From positions 25,066 through 89,065 of the forward strand of contig JBIICI010000008.1 in assembly GCA_044238935.1 (NCBI GenBank): a stretch of DNA of 64,000 bases, written 5' to 3'. The notes under the pieces were generated by a model. The model did no database searches, was not told the DNA's origin, and saw nothing but the letters and a program-made list of their open reading frames with translations. Below, one piece after another: positions 17,073 to 26,243 of the stretch. Numbering within the stretch: position 1 is the stretch's first letter; each line of letters starts with the position of its first letter. The stretch comes from JBIICI01 sp044238935. Its GTDB lineage: Bacteria; Pseudomonadota; Alphaproteobacteria; Micavibrionales; Micavibrionaceae. The translations under genes were made by a program, and so were the position numbers.

Positions 17073-18518
17073 TTAAGCGTCTTTTTTCTTTGTTGTTTTT
17101 TTCGCAGGTTTTTCAGCCTCATCAGTATCAGCAGCGGCGGCTTTTTTAGCTTTCGCTTTTGGTGCAGCTGCTTTTTTTTCTGATTTATTTGCCAAGTAAG
17201 ATTCTTCTTCTTGGTGCGTCAAGGCTTCGATTGTTGTCTGCTCTTCGGTGATGTCCGCCAATTCGATGATAAAATCAACGACTTTTTCTTCGAAAATTGG
17301 CGCACGCAAGGCCTCTAAAGCCTGTGGATTTGTGCGGTAGAACTCAAAAATCTGTGCTTGGCTGTTGGGGTATTGCTGCGATTCGCGCAAAATTGCCATT
17401 TGCAAATCTTGATTTGAAACCTCAATTTTATTCTGAATTCCGATTTCAGCTAAAACCAAACCTAAACGCACGCGACGCTCTGCGATGGCGGATAATTCAG
17501 CACGTTCATCTTCGTCAATTTCGACATCTGCGCCTGCAGCTTGGTTTTGTTCACGACGCAATTGTGCTTCGATCGCTGCATTTTCTTGATCAACCATTCT
17601 AGCAGGAACTTCAACATTTTCATAAGCTGAATCCAGAAAATCCAACAACTCACGTTTCATCTTCATGCGGGAAATTTGGTTATATTCCCCTTCAATTTGT
17701 TGTTTGATGACATCTTTTAAGGCATCGAAACTTTCAAGCCCTAAGTTTTTAGCAAATTCATCATCCAAAACTGCTTTTTTTGGCGCACGAATTTCATGGA
17801 CGGTCACGTCGAAAATCGCATCTTGACCGGCTAAATCTTCAGAATGGTACTGCTCAGGGAATGTGACTTTGACCTGTGCTTTCTCACCTGCGTGAACACC
17901 AACCAATTGATCTTCAAATCCGGGGATAAACTGGTTGCTGCCTAATTTCAATGAATGACCTTGACCGCTCATACCCGCGACCTCTGTACCATCGGCTTTA
18001 CGCCCATCAAAATCAATAACAGTAATGTCGCCGAATGCCGCAGGGCGTTTTTCAGTAATAACTTCTGAATCTTGATTTTGTTCAGCAATTCTTTCTAATG
18101 TTTCTGTGATGATTGCATCTGTAACAGGAACAACAGGCTTGGTTAGTTTTAAGCCTTTGAAATCTTGCAATTCAATTTTTGGCAATGTTTCAATATCAAT
18201 AGTGAAAACTAAATCTTTACCTTCTTCAAAGCTCAAAATCTCAACCTGAGGCTGGGTTGCAGGGCGCAAGGCGCGGTCTTTTAAAAGCTGGGCGGTGTTA
18301 TCATTCACGGCTTTTTCTAAAACTTCACCCAATACGGCTTGACCATAGCGTTTTTTCAACAGATTCATTGGCACTTTGCCCGGACGGAATCCCGGAAGAC
18401 TGACTGTTTTCGCAACTTCGGACAAGCGCTCATCAACCAAAATCTGAATCGCATTCGCGGTCACAGTAATTTCTAATGTATGGTTTAAGCCTTCGTTTTT
18501 GATTTCTTTAACATTCAT
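17073..18518 (-). CDS. tig: Trigger factor (ribosome-associated chaperone and prolyl isomerase)
   Basis: About 481 residues. The N-terminal ribosome-binding domain shows the signature GFRPGKVPMNLLKKRYG, the middle part is an FKBP-like prolyl isomerase (FGDITVIDFDGRKADG, FIPGFEDQLVGV), and the C-terminal part is the helical cradle. It folds nascent chains at the ribosome exit. The start is taken at ATG 18518 (MNVKEIKNEGLNHTLEITV), where family members start; the frame runs on to 18608 but those residues are unrelated. The last ~37 residues are an Ala/Lys-rich tail (PKAKAKKAAAADTDEAEK) beyond the usual E. coli end. Confidence 0.96.
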   Translation of the reverse strand: MNVKEIKNEGLNHTLEITVTANAIQILVDERLSEVAKTVSLPGFRPGKVPMNLLKKRYGQAVLGEVLEKAVNDNTAQLLKDRALRPATQPQVEILSFEEGKDLVFTIDIETLPKIELQDFKGLKLTKPVVPVTDAIITETLERIAEQNQDSEVITEKRPAAFGDITVIDFDGRKADGTEVAGMSGQGHSLKLGSNQFIPGFEDQLVGVHAGEKAQVKVTFPEQYHSEDLAGQDAIFDVTVHEIRAPKKAVLDDEFAKNLGLESFDALKDVIKQQIEGEYNQISRMKMKRELLDFLDSAYENVEVPARMVDQENAAIEAQLRREQNQAAGADVEIDEDERAELSAIAERRVRLGLVLAEIGIQNKIEVSNQDLQMAILRESQQYPNSQAQIFEFYRTNPQALEALRAPIFEEKVVDFIIELADITEEQTTIEALTHQEEESYLANKSEKKAAAPKAKAKKAAAADTDEAEKPAKKTTKKKDA

Positions 18519-18628
18519 GGTATGATTTCTTCTGTTTTTATGGTGAGATATAATTACAAAGCCGTATCCAACGAATAGCTCTTTTATCATAAATTTTAGC
18601 ATATACACAACGCAGCGCGTTATTTATA

Positions 18629-18713
<85 letters not shown>

Positions 18714-18830
18714 ATATGATGAGCGATTTCATTTTAATGAATTACGTTTAACCCAATTTAATTAAATAGCCAAGCTAAAAAATCATGTTTTTATAAAAAA
18801 ATATCAATAAATTTCTTAAATGAAAGAAAA

Positions 18831-18906
18831 TGGGGCGACTGACGGGGCTTGAACCCGCGGCATCTCGAACCACAATCGAGTGCTCTACCACTGAGCTACA
18901 ATCGCC
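18831..18906 (-). tRNA. tRNA-His (anticodon GTG), with G-1
   Basis: Anticodon stem CTCGA/TCGAG encloses TTGTGGT. Eight bases (GGCGATTG) precede T8-A9, so G-1 is encoded and pairs with C73; CCA is also encoded. The cloverleaf is otherwise regular. Confidence 0.95.
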
Positions 18907-19146
18907 ATGCAAATAGCATGCGATATTGTTTAGCTTGCTATTCATCGAAGTGCAATAAAAAAGTTTAAAATTTATAAGATTTTTTTATTCAGATGCTGGA
19001 CGTATAATGAAAATTCTGGTACTAAATCAATAATGCAGTTTTAGCATAAGACCTATGTTAAAAAAACATTTTGTTTTTTGTACTTATGTTTTTAAGTGGT
19101 ATAAATTAATTTATACATCAATTCAATATTTAAGAGAGCCAAAACC

Positions 19147-20580
19147 ATGACCGATCGTATTCCAGAAAAATCCCCGAAAGAGTTTTTAAAATTCACTGCC
19201 GACAATGAAATTGTTTATGTTGAATTTAATTTTACAGACACACGCGGACAATGGCAACATATTGCCCAGCATATTGATTCGATTGATGAGGATTTTTTAA
19301 TCAGTGGATTTTGCTTTGACGGATCATCCATCATGGGTTGGAAAGACATTAATGAATCAGACATGATTATGCGCCCTGATTTATCGCGCATTGTCCTTGA
19401 TCCTTTTGCGGCGCAGCCGACTGTTAAGGTTTTTTGTGATGTTATTGAGCCATTAGATAACACACATTACGCACGCTGCCCACGATCCATTGCAAAGGCA
19501 GCCGAATCATATTTGCAATCAACAGGCATTGCTGATACAGCCTATTTTGGCCCTGAGGCTGAATTTTTTGTTTTCGATGATGTCAAAATTGATATTGAAA
19601 TGAATAAGGTTGGATACAGCGTTGATTCGATTGAAGGCCCTTATAATTCAGGGCGCACTTATGCCCAAGGCAATATGGGGCATCGCCCCGGTGTCAAAGG
19701 CGGATATTTCCCCGAAGCGCCTGTGGACAGCCTATCTGATATTCGTGGTGAAATGTTGAGTGTTTTAAAATCATTAGGGGTTTCCGTTGAAAAACATCAC
19801 CACGAAGTCGCCGCCAGCCAACATGAATTAGGAATCAAGTATGGCACATTAACCGAATCAGCGGATAACATGCAGTTATTCAAATATAGCGTCTTTAACG
19901 TCGCCAATGCGTACGGCAAGACCGCAACCTTTATGCCAAAACCTGTTTATGGTGATAATGGATCTGGGATGCATGTGCATCAATCTTTGTTCAAAAATGG
20001 CAAAGCCTTATTCCGTGGCGATGATAAAGATTATGCAGGCCTATCAGAAACGGCACTTTATTATATTGGCGGAATCATTAAACATGCCAAGGCATTAAAT
20101 GCGTTTACAAATGCCTCCACAAATTCCTATAAACGATTGGTTCCGGGGTATGAAGCGCCTGTTTTATTGGCATATTCTGCGCGTAATCGCTCCGCATCAT
20201 GCCGTATTCCCCACGTTACAAACGCCAATGCGCGTCGTGTTGAGGTGCGTTTCCCTGATGCGGTATCAAACCCTTATCTCACTTTTGCATCTATGTTAAT
20301 GGCGGGATTAGATGGAATTGAAAATAAAATCCACCCCGGTGATCCGATGGATAAGAATTTGTATGATCTGCCAAAGGATGAATTGGCAAAAATCCCCACC
20401 GTGTGCGGAAGTTTGCGCGATGCATTAGAGGCATTAAAAGCCGATCATGCGTTCTTATTAAAAGGCAATGTCTTTACCAAAGATATGATTGATGCCTATA
20501 TCGACTTAAAAATGAAAGAGGTGCTGCGTTACGAAACAATGCCTCACCCCATCGAATTTGACATGTATTATTCAAGTTAG
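19147..20580 (+). CDS. glnA: Glutamine synthetase, type I
   Basis: A 477-residue cytoplasmic enzyme that makes glutamine from glutamate, ammonia and ATP; it works as a dodecamer. Visible are FCFDGSSIMGW, the metal and substrate motifs FGPEAEFFVFD and KHHHEVAASQHE, NGSGMHVHQS (ATP region) and the glutamate flap RNRSASCRIP. Tyr406 in NLYDLPKDE matches the adenylylation site, so activity is probably controlled by GlnE-type modification. No glnB gene is adjacent. A possible promoter TTGTAC-N16-TATAAA lies at 19078-19105; no sigma-54 site was seen. Confidence 0.97.
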   Translation: MTDRIPEKSPKEFLKFTADNEIVYVEFNFTDTRGQWQHIAQHIDSIDEDFLISGFCFDGSSIMGWKDINESDMIMRPDLSRIVLDPFAAQPTVKVFCDVIEPLDNTHYARCPRSIAKAAESYLQSTGIADTAYFGPEAEFFVFDDVKIDIEMNKVGYSVDSIEGPYNSGRTYAQGNMGHRPGVKGGYFPEAPVDSLSDIRGEMLSVLKSLGVSVEKHHHEVAASQHELGIKYGTLTESADNMQLFKYSVFNVANAYGKTATFMPKPVYGDNGSGMHVHQSLFKNGKALFRGDDKDYAGLSETALYYIGGIIKHAKALNAFTNASTNSYKRLVPGYEAPVLLAYSARNRSASCRIPHVTNANARRVEVRFPDAVSNPYLTFASMLMAGLDGIENKIHPGDPMDKNLYDLPKDELAKIPTVCGSLRDALEALKADHAFLLKGNVFTKDMIDAYIDLKMKEVLRYETMPHPIEFDMYYSS

Positions 20581-20609
20581 ACTTGATTTAATCCTAATTT
20601 AAGTTTAAA

Positions 20610-20643
20610 AATACGCCTTAAGAAATTAAAGGCGTATTTTTTA
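20610..20643 (+). terminator. Rho-independent terminator after glnA
   Basis: Stem AATACGCCTT (20610-20619) / AAGGCGTATT (20629-20638) followed by a T run. Confidence 0.85.
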
Positions 20644-20663
20644 TAATCAAACAGGATGGAATC

Positions 20664-20846
20664 ATGAAACCTAAAAACAAAAAAGATAGAAAATCACATT
20701 CAAACGATCAAAAGCCGAATTTCACACTCGCCCAAGAATTTGAATTTTATTGCGCGATGAAACAAAAATCCCGAAAAAAACATGGTCAATCTTTAGAAGA
20801 AGAATTATCGGTAGAAATAGCAAAAAGAAATAGACTTCTTTCATAA
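20664..20846 (+). CDS. Small basic protein of unknown function
   Basis: A 60-residue, very basic protein (MKPKNKKDRKSHSNDQKP start, AMKQKSRKKHGQ middle), with an acidic helix EEELSVEIAKR at the end. AGGA precedes the ATG by 9 bases. There is no signal peptide, cysteine or recognised domain. It sits between the glnA terminator and the IS-remnant island. Function unknown. Confidence 0.5.
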   Translation: MKPKNKKDRKSHSNDQKPNFTLAQEFEFYCAMKQKSRKKHGQSLEEELSVEIAKRNRLLS

Positions 20847-21003
20847 AAAATTGGTACGTCGCCTGCGTTATTGCATGGATCAGGATCTATTATATTTCTC
20901 CCCTCTACACCGTCATTTCAGGCCTGACGATGCTTGGATCACGTCCGGTATTTGGTTTTACGACCGTCGTCATCCTGGCTTCCTTGCTAATCTTTTTCTA
21001 CAC

Positions 21004-21278
21004 AACAACAGCCCTATCCCTCTGTACTTGCCTGAATTAGGGCAGCTCTCCAGACGACAGATCACCTCTTTAGCATGGTTCGCGACGCCACACGCGGCGG
21101 ACGACATGATGTCAAAAAAGCCCTTTAGATGGCTACATTATCCGCCGTCCGATTAAATCCACAAATCGCGCTATTCTATAGCAGACTCATCAAAAACCGC
21201 AAAAAACCTGTCGTTGCCGCCAGAAAATTCATCGTCATTCTCAATGCGCAAATAAGAGATACTTATTTGAAAACATAG
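21004..21278 (+). pseudogene. IS110-family transposase remnant, copy 1
   Basis: Bases corresponding to the C-terminal third of an IS110 (Piv/MooV-type) transposase: ALS, then LPELGQLSRRQI and the KKPFRWLHY region, followed in another frame by SNPQ-IALFYSRL and AARKFIVILNAQIRD. Compared with copy 2 it has a 4-base deletion near 21020 and loses about 35 bases around 21085, and the frame shifts after the first segment. The DEDD catalytic domain is missing. The bases 20850-21003 upstream include degenerate REP-like pieces (ATTGCATGGATCAGGATC and GGATCACGTCCGG). Confidence 0.75.
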
Positions 21279-21343
21279 TAGATGATCATCTGGGCTTGGA
21301 GTGTGTAATTATTAACGCATTTTACTATAGAAACTCCTGCTAT

Positions 21344-22078
21344 TTATTGAGGGGATGGCATACCTAAGACTTTATATTTTGGTAATTTATTAACATCAGT
21401 TACATAATGTGCCCACATCGGGCAGTAATCTTTATTTTTTTTTGTAACGATTCCAACAAGAATTTTATCCTCAATTCTGCCATCTATTTCTAATAGATCT
21501 CCTGTTTCAGCATGGCATTCAGTTATCTCGTCCTTTTCGGTAAGACCCGTTAAGACGAGCGGACCTTCTAACCTTATATCTGTCATATATTTCAACTCTT
21601 TAAACTGTTTAAACCCTTTTACAGATTCATCCCCATATATGAGATCACGAATTGCTTTTTTCATTTCAATGGGTTTATCTAGTGAGTCCAGCTCACTATC
21701 TGCTAATTTTTGCTCTTTTTTTGCTGTTTTAAAGCCACCATTTACTAGTTTTTCTAATTCATAAGTTTTGATCCATCGTGCCTCATCGTTGCAAGAATTT
21801 TCTTGATTATACTTACCTTTAATCGTAACGAGTGCTTTTGTTGCATCTTGAAATCCATGGACCAAAATTAAGCCATTAAGCTTACAAAATTCTTTAGTAG
21901 CGGTTTCTATTATACCCAAGGCTCTATAAGTTTTTCCTACTTCTATATTATTCACACGTTTCAAATTTGGGTTGAATTGTGGCTCATCGACTTTAACTTT
22001 ATTACATGCAGAAAAAAGTAGAGTGGCTCCAATTAAACTAACGGCAACCAAACTGTTAAAAAGCATAGATTTATTCAT
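21344..22078 (-). CDS. Lipoprotein of unknown function inside an IS-remnant island
   Basis: A 244-residue protein with a lipoprotein signal: basic start, hydrophobic stretch and lipobox LLFSAC (lipidated Cys25). The mature part holds conserved-looking pairs of cysteines (EFCKL, NSCND, TECHAE, DYCPMW) that may form disulfides, and ends PKYKVLGMPSPQ. The composition is Lys/Glu-rich. It is probably anchored in the periplasmic face of a membrane. IS110 remnants lie on both sides and an ISAs1 tail upstream. I do not recognise a family. Confidence 0.75.
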   Translation of the reverse strand: MNKSMLFNSLVAVSLIGATLLFSACNKVKVDEPQFNPNLKRVNNIEVGKTYRALGIIETATKEFCKLNGLILVHGFQDATKALVTIKGKYNQENSCNDEARWIKTYELEKLVNGGFKTAKKEQKLADSELDSLDKPIEMKKAIRDLIYGDESVKGFKQFKELKYMTDIRLEGPLVLTGLTEKDEITECHAETGDLLEIDGRIEDKILVGIVTKKNKDYCPMWAHYVTDVNKLPKYKVLGMPSPQ

Positions 22079-22190
22079 TTACGGTACTCCCTGTTAAAAG
22101 TTTATTTGTTATTTTTTTTCATATAAAATTTATTTTGTCAAGAAAATATTAAAACCGATTATCCCTTGGAAATCCATTGGGTCATAGCTC

Positions 22191-22325
22191 ATGAAACAAA
22201 AAAGCCCCAGAGATGAGGCTTTTTGCGTTAAGATTTTTGCCGATGACCTCAATCGCACCAGAACAGGAAATGCCGCTGAAAACCTCTCAATCATCAAACA
22301 CATCGCCCTCAATACCCTGAAATAA
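22191..22325 (+). pseudogene. ISAs1/IS4-like transposase C-terminal remnant
   Basis: A 44-residue frame with EAFCVKIFADDLNRTRTGNA and ENLSIIKHIALN, which is the conserved C-terminal segment of ISAs1-type transposases (pattern D..R.R.GNA.EN....R.IALN). It ends with a stop soon after, and the N-terminal catalytic part is absent. It lies directly upstream of the second IS110 remnant. Confidence 0.65.
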
Positions 22326-22599
22326 GATAAATTGGCATAATCACAAAATTAAAACGCGCAGGAATAGAGAAAAAGGACTTATCAATGAGGCAACGTATAG
22401 CTTGGAAAACGTCAATGATAGCACGAAAATGCCGATCTTGCTGCAGGATTTTCTTGAGGATCATGTGCAAGCGGTCTATGCTAAAAGCCGCACAACTCTT
22501 ATTCCTACTATACGCAAAGCACGCTTGCCCTCTGAAAATCGTAATTTGCGACAGCATAGTGGGAAAAAATGTGGGATTAAAAATCAAGAACACCCTAAT

Positions 22600-23019
22600 T
22601 CAGCCCTAGCCTTGATCTCTAACCTATCCATGCAACAACGCCAATCATGTCAGGAAATGCACGATAAATACACAGTTCTGCATAACACAAAAGGCATCGG
22701 GCAAACCACAGCCCTATCCATGTAAAGGGCTTTTTTGACATCATGTCGTCCGCCGCGTGTTGCGCGGTCACTTATTGATTTACCGCTATCTTTTGGGTGT
22801 GGGGCGAACCCTGCTAAGGAGGCGATCTGTCGTCTGGATAGCTGCCCTAATTCAGGCAAGCACGCCAAGATGGCTACATTATCTGCCGTCCGATCAAATC
22901 CGCAAATCGCCCCATTCTATAATAGACTCATCAAAAACGGCAAAAAACCCATCGTCGCCGCCAGAAAATTCATCGTCATTCTTAATGCAAAAATAAGAGA
23001 TATTTATTTAAAAACATAG
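22600..23019 (+). pseudogene. IS110-family transposase remnant, copy 2, with internal inversion
   Basis: From left to right on the plus strand: HNTKGIGQTTALS, then a stop; 148 bases whose minus strand reads LACLPELGQLSRRQIASLAG and GGRHDVKKALYM; then, on the plus strand again, LSAVRSNPQIAPFYNRL and AARKFIVILNAKIRD. Turning the middle back restores one IS110 frame. The 5' edge is uncertain, as the bases from 22326 on are not clearly transposase. Confidence 0.78.
22718..22873. other. Inverted segment within the IS110 remnant
   Basis: Bases 22722-22869 are inverted between CCAT (22718-22721) and ATGG (22870-22873). Copy 1 at 21 kb keeps the original orientation, which shows the ancestral state. 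Confidence 0.78.
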
Positions 23020-23052
23020 TTAGATGATGATTTGTGGGGAATGGATCAATCC

Positions 23053-24753
23053 CTATGGCTTTGGCAACCAATCTGGATTTTCGTTGCCTGTTGCCTTTTT
23101 GGTATTTGCGCATCTTAATTGTGGGCTTAATACGCCTAAAACATAATAATTGGCTGCTAATGAAACGCCTAATGCAACCATTTTGCTTGCCATGCTGCCA
23201 TTCATTAAACGTGATAAGGGTTTTTCAGATTGCGCGACATGGAGTAAATTGATAATGCCTCCTTCTAATGTTTCGGGATTGCCTATAATCTTTTTGCCCA
23301 TTTTCATTAAAATGCCTGATTCTTCGTGATATAAGCCAATTGCTTTTTTTATGGATTGCCCCATATTCAATTTTGGCGCATGTAATTGCTGCGCTTGCGC
23401 AAATGCCTGCGCTGGATTATAGGATAAGACTTTAGAATCAAATATCCCTCGACGGATAACAGGAATATGCCCCGATTGAATTGCCATATCCAAAATGACA
23501 TTATCGCCATATTGATAAACATTGGGCATCATGGCATCTTTGATAGATTTTTCTAAACTGCCATCTTTGTTTTTCGCCAGCAATCTTTCGGCAACATCAT
23601 GGATTGTGCCGCTCATATCCAACCCCAGATTTTCAGCAGATTTAAACAAATCTTTTGAAAATTGATCCTTTTGATCCATATCTTTTTTGGGATGATACCG
23701 TTTGGATAATTCACGCAAAGACTCAAAATTCATCCCCAGTAAAGCGCTCGATGCTGGATCTAAACGCCCCAAACTATTGCGTAACGTATCATTTAACCAT
23801 GGTGCTGCAAAATAGGCCATGCCAATAAACAGCCCCTCTTGGATCATCCATTCGTTACGTTCTGCCGCCGTATCGCTTTTTAAGACACGCCCGCCCGTAA
23901 TCACAGAATCAACGCCAATTAAATTCGTCAAAACTTCATTTGAATTCATTTCTTGAACAAGGTGTGATACAGCAGGCTTGATATGCGGTGACAGCGCAAA
24001 TGCACCGACACCTGCCGCCCCCATGCCCAAAGACATTACACCCATTTTTTGTGGGGTTGATAACGCATTAAAGCCCGATGATTGTTTATTTTCAGGTTGA
24101 TGCGTTTTTGCGCGCACGGAAACTTCATATTCATGCTTAATATCCGCACGGGCTTGCTCAATTGGCATTGATTTTAGATTTGCCCGATCTTGTGCGATTT
24201 TTTCTAATGTTAGCGCACGATTTAAGGGAGGAAATATCCACCCTAAAGCAATAGCGGGTGCAACCCCTGCGACCAATACCCGCCCTACCCCCATGGCTTG
24301 ATGTGCATTGATCAAAGCTTCGGGGGATATATTTTTAACCATACCTAAGGCTTTGTGACCTAAATCTTTAAAGATAGGGTTTGTTTGCGCCGCATGCTGC
24401 GCGGCTGTGCCAAATTGATGCATTTCTGTTGTAAAATTTGTATCTTTTAAGCGATCTATACTCGCATTGGCAAAGGGACGCCCTAATTTTCCTGCCACCC
24501 AATCAAATGCCATATTTGATGCCTGAACACCAAAGCCCCATATCATGGTTGTTCCCCACATGGTACGCCACATTTCATCGCCTTGATATTTGTCACGCTT
24601 TCTATCTTGGGCAGCGACGGCGTTATTGACCATTGAGTCCCGAAAAACGACCCCATCCATGCCTGTGCTGTTCATCACAGACAATGCTTTTGTGGAAACG
24701 GGATTTAAGGCAGCAGATTGAAAAAGACCTGAAATAGATGGGAAAATCGACAT
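23053..24753 (-). CDS. Large orphan protein with several hydrophobic segments
   Basis: A 566-residue protein I do not recognise. It has about five hydrophobic stretches (WRTMWGTTMIWGFGV; VLVAGVAPAIALGWIF; MGVMSLGMGAAGVGAFALSP; LFIGMAYFAAPWL; MVALGVSLAANYYVLGVLSP) separated by charged parts, and no signal peptide. The N-terminus (MSIFPSISGLFQSAALNP) is polar and mobile. A low-complexity region AQAFAQAQQLHAPK lies near residue 455. It is bounded by the IS-remnant island on one side and bioF on the other. Codon use looks normal for the window. It could be a membrane-active effector or an accessory-element protein, but nothing decides this. Confidence 0.7.
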   Translation of the reverse strand: MSIFPSISGLFQSAALNPVSTKALSVMNSTGMDGVVFRDSMVNNAVAAQDRKRDKYQGDEMWRTMWGTTMIWGFGVQASNMAFDWVAGKLGRPFANASIDRLKDTNFTTEMHQFGTAAQHAAQTNPIFKDLGHKALGMVKNISPEALINAHQAMGVGRVLVAGVAPAIALGWIFPPLNRALTLEKIAQDRANLKSMPIEQARADIKHEYEVSVRAKTHQPENKQSSGFNALSTPQKMGVMSLGMGAAGVGAFALSPHIKPAVSHLVQEMNSNEVLTNLIGVDSVITGGRVLKSDTAAERNEWMIQEGLFIGMAYFAAPWLNDTLRNSLGRLDPASSALLGMNFESLRELSKRYHPKKDMDQKDQFSKDLFKSAENLGLDMSGTIHDVAERLLAKNKDGSLEKSIKDAMMPNVYQYGDNVILDMAIQSGHIPVIRRGIFDSKVLSYNPAQAFAQAQQLHAPKLNMGQSIKKAIGLYHEESGILMKMGKKIIGNPETLEGGIINLLHVAQSEKPLSRLMNGSMASKMVALGVSLAANYYVLGVLSPQLRCANTKKATGNENPDWLPKP

Positions 24754-25082
24754 ATTTTAAACTCAGCAAAAGATAATGATCAGAACGAAAGAACCACAAC
24801 ATGACGTGGCTTGCCTGATGACTTGCTGAATAGAAAAAAGAATGATTTTTTTAAAGGATTTCAAATAAAAATAATATCAAAACAAAGAACTATCAAGCAG
24901 CACAGGCAAAGATAGGTCGTCGCTGAACGCGAGGTAAAATGATATGATTTGGAATATGTTTATTCATATGTTGACTATAACAAAAAAAACAAAACATGCA
25001 AGAAAGAAATATAGAAATAATGAAAAAATTTTATCATACTGGAATAATATGCGTTTAACCCGTGATAACCAAAGACCAATCA
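24754..25082. other. Intergenic region between the orphan gene and bioF
   Basis: About 330 AT-rich bases between two diverging genes. It must hold both promoters. No clear hairpin, REP copy or BioR/BirA-type operator was found by eye. Confidence 0.4.
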
Positions 25083-26243
25083 ATGATCCATTCCTTCTAT
25101 GCTCAAAAAACTCATGATTTAAAATTAAGCAATCTATATCGTACGCGTATGGAAATTGAACCCATAGCAGGCAATCTTATACGACATCAAGGGCAGGATT
25201 ATTTAAATTTTTCATCAAATGATTATTTGGGATTACGTCAGCACCCTGCCCTTATACAGCAATCTATTGAGTTTATTAAACGCTATGGGAATGGATCAGG
25301 AGCATCATCCTTAGTTACAGGCTATTTAGACTCTATGCAGTCTATTGAAATCAAAATGTCTGCGCTTAAAGGATTTGAGGCTTGCTTATTGATGAATAGC
25401 GGCTATCAGGCGAATTTATCTGTTTTGCCTGCGTTGTTTGATAAAAAGATTTTAGGATCAAAGCCATTGGTTTTGGCGGATAAATTATCCCACGCCAGCA
25501 CGATTCGGGGGTGTTTGGCTGCGCAAGATGATATTGATTTTTATCGATTTACCCATAATGATATGGATCATCTCTCTCGCCTTATTGAAAAACATCATAA
25601 AGGACAGGCCTTATTTATCCTGAGTGAGAGCGTCTTTAGCATGGATGGGCATATCGCCCCATTAGATGATTTATACAAAATACGGGATATTTATGGCGGA
25701 TTTTTGATTATCGATGAAGCGCACGCCACAGGGATTATGGGATCAAGAGGGCAAGGATTAGCCCAAAAAGCCGATCTGATTATAGGCACATTTGGTAAAG
25801 CCATGGGGTCATTTGGGGCCTATGTGGCGTGCACGCATATTGTGCGCGATTATTTAATCAATGTCTGTGCAGGGCTGATCTATTCAACCGCCCTGCCCCC
25901 TGCGACATTGGGGGCGATTGATGCAGCCATTGATTTAATGCCAAGCCTGTCACAGCAGCGGACATATACAAAAGATTTATCAGAATTTATGCGCAAAGCC
26001 CTTTATGATCTTGGCTATGATACAGGGGGGTCACAATCACAAATTATTCCCCTTATTATTGGTGATGAGGAAAAGGCTGTGCGTTTATCACAATATTTAC
26101 GCGAACAAGGATTTTGGATCAATGCCATACGCCCCCCCACTGTCCCCAGCGGGACAGCACGGTTACGATTAATCATCAATGCCGCCCATACACAGGAAGA
26201 TTGTGAGAAATTATTGGAGGTCTTAAAGCATGTTACATGTTAA
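25083..26243 (+). CDS. bioF: 8-amino-7-oxononanoate synthase
   Basis: A PLP-dependent alpha-oxoamine synthase of about 386 residues that joins pimeloyl-ACP and L-alanine in biotin synthesis. Motifs: LNFSSNDYLGLRQHP at the start, GSGASSLVTGYL, LADKLSHASTIRG, DEAHATGIMGSRGQG and the PLP lysine in GTFGKAMGSFGAY (about residue 240). The start is either ATG 25083 or GTG 25062; neither has a strong ribosome site. It overlaps the bioH-like gene by 14 bases, and bioC follows 2.3 kb later. It could in principle be a related KBL-type enzyme, but the bio neighbours favour bioF. Confidence 0.9.
   Translation: MIHSFYAQKTHDLKLSNLYRTRMEIEPIAGNLIRHQGQDYLNFSSNDYLGLRQHPALIQQSIEFIKRYGNGSGASSLVTGYLDSMQSIEIKMSALKGFEACLLMNSGYQANLSVLPALFDKKILGSKPLVLADKLSHASTIRGCLAAQDDIDFYRFTHNDMDHLSRLIEKHHKGQALFILSESVFSMDGHIAPLDDLYKIRDIYGGFLIIDEAHATGIMGSRGQGLAQKADLIIGTFGKAMGSFGAYVACTHIVRDYLINVCAGLIYSTALPPATLGAIDAAIDLMPSLSQQRTYTKDLSEFMRKALYDLGYDTGGSQSQIIPLIIGDEEKAVRLSQYLREQGFWINAIRPPTVPSGTARLRLIINAAHTQEDCEKLLEVLKHVTC

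Noticed and set aside
18960..19146. Sigma-54 promoter or NtrC sites before glnA
   Set aside because: No GG-N10-GC type -24/-12 element was found by eye; only a weak sigma-70-like pair at 19078-19105 was seen.
22309..22593. Minus-strand 94-codon frame beside the IS110 remnant
   Set aside because: No recognisable motif and no ribosome site; it lies in remnant DNA. The same holds for the plus-strand frames at 22385 and 22402 before the IS110 part.
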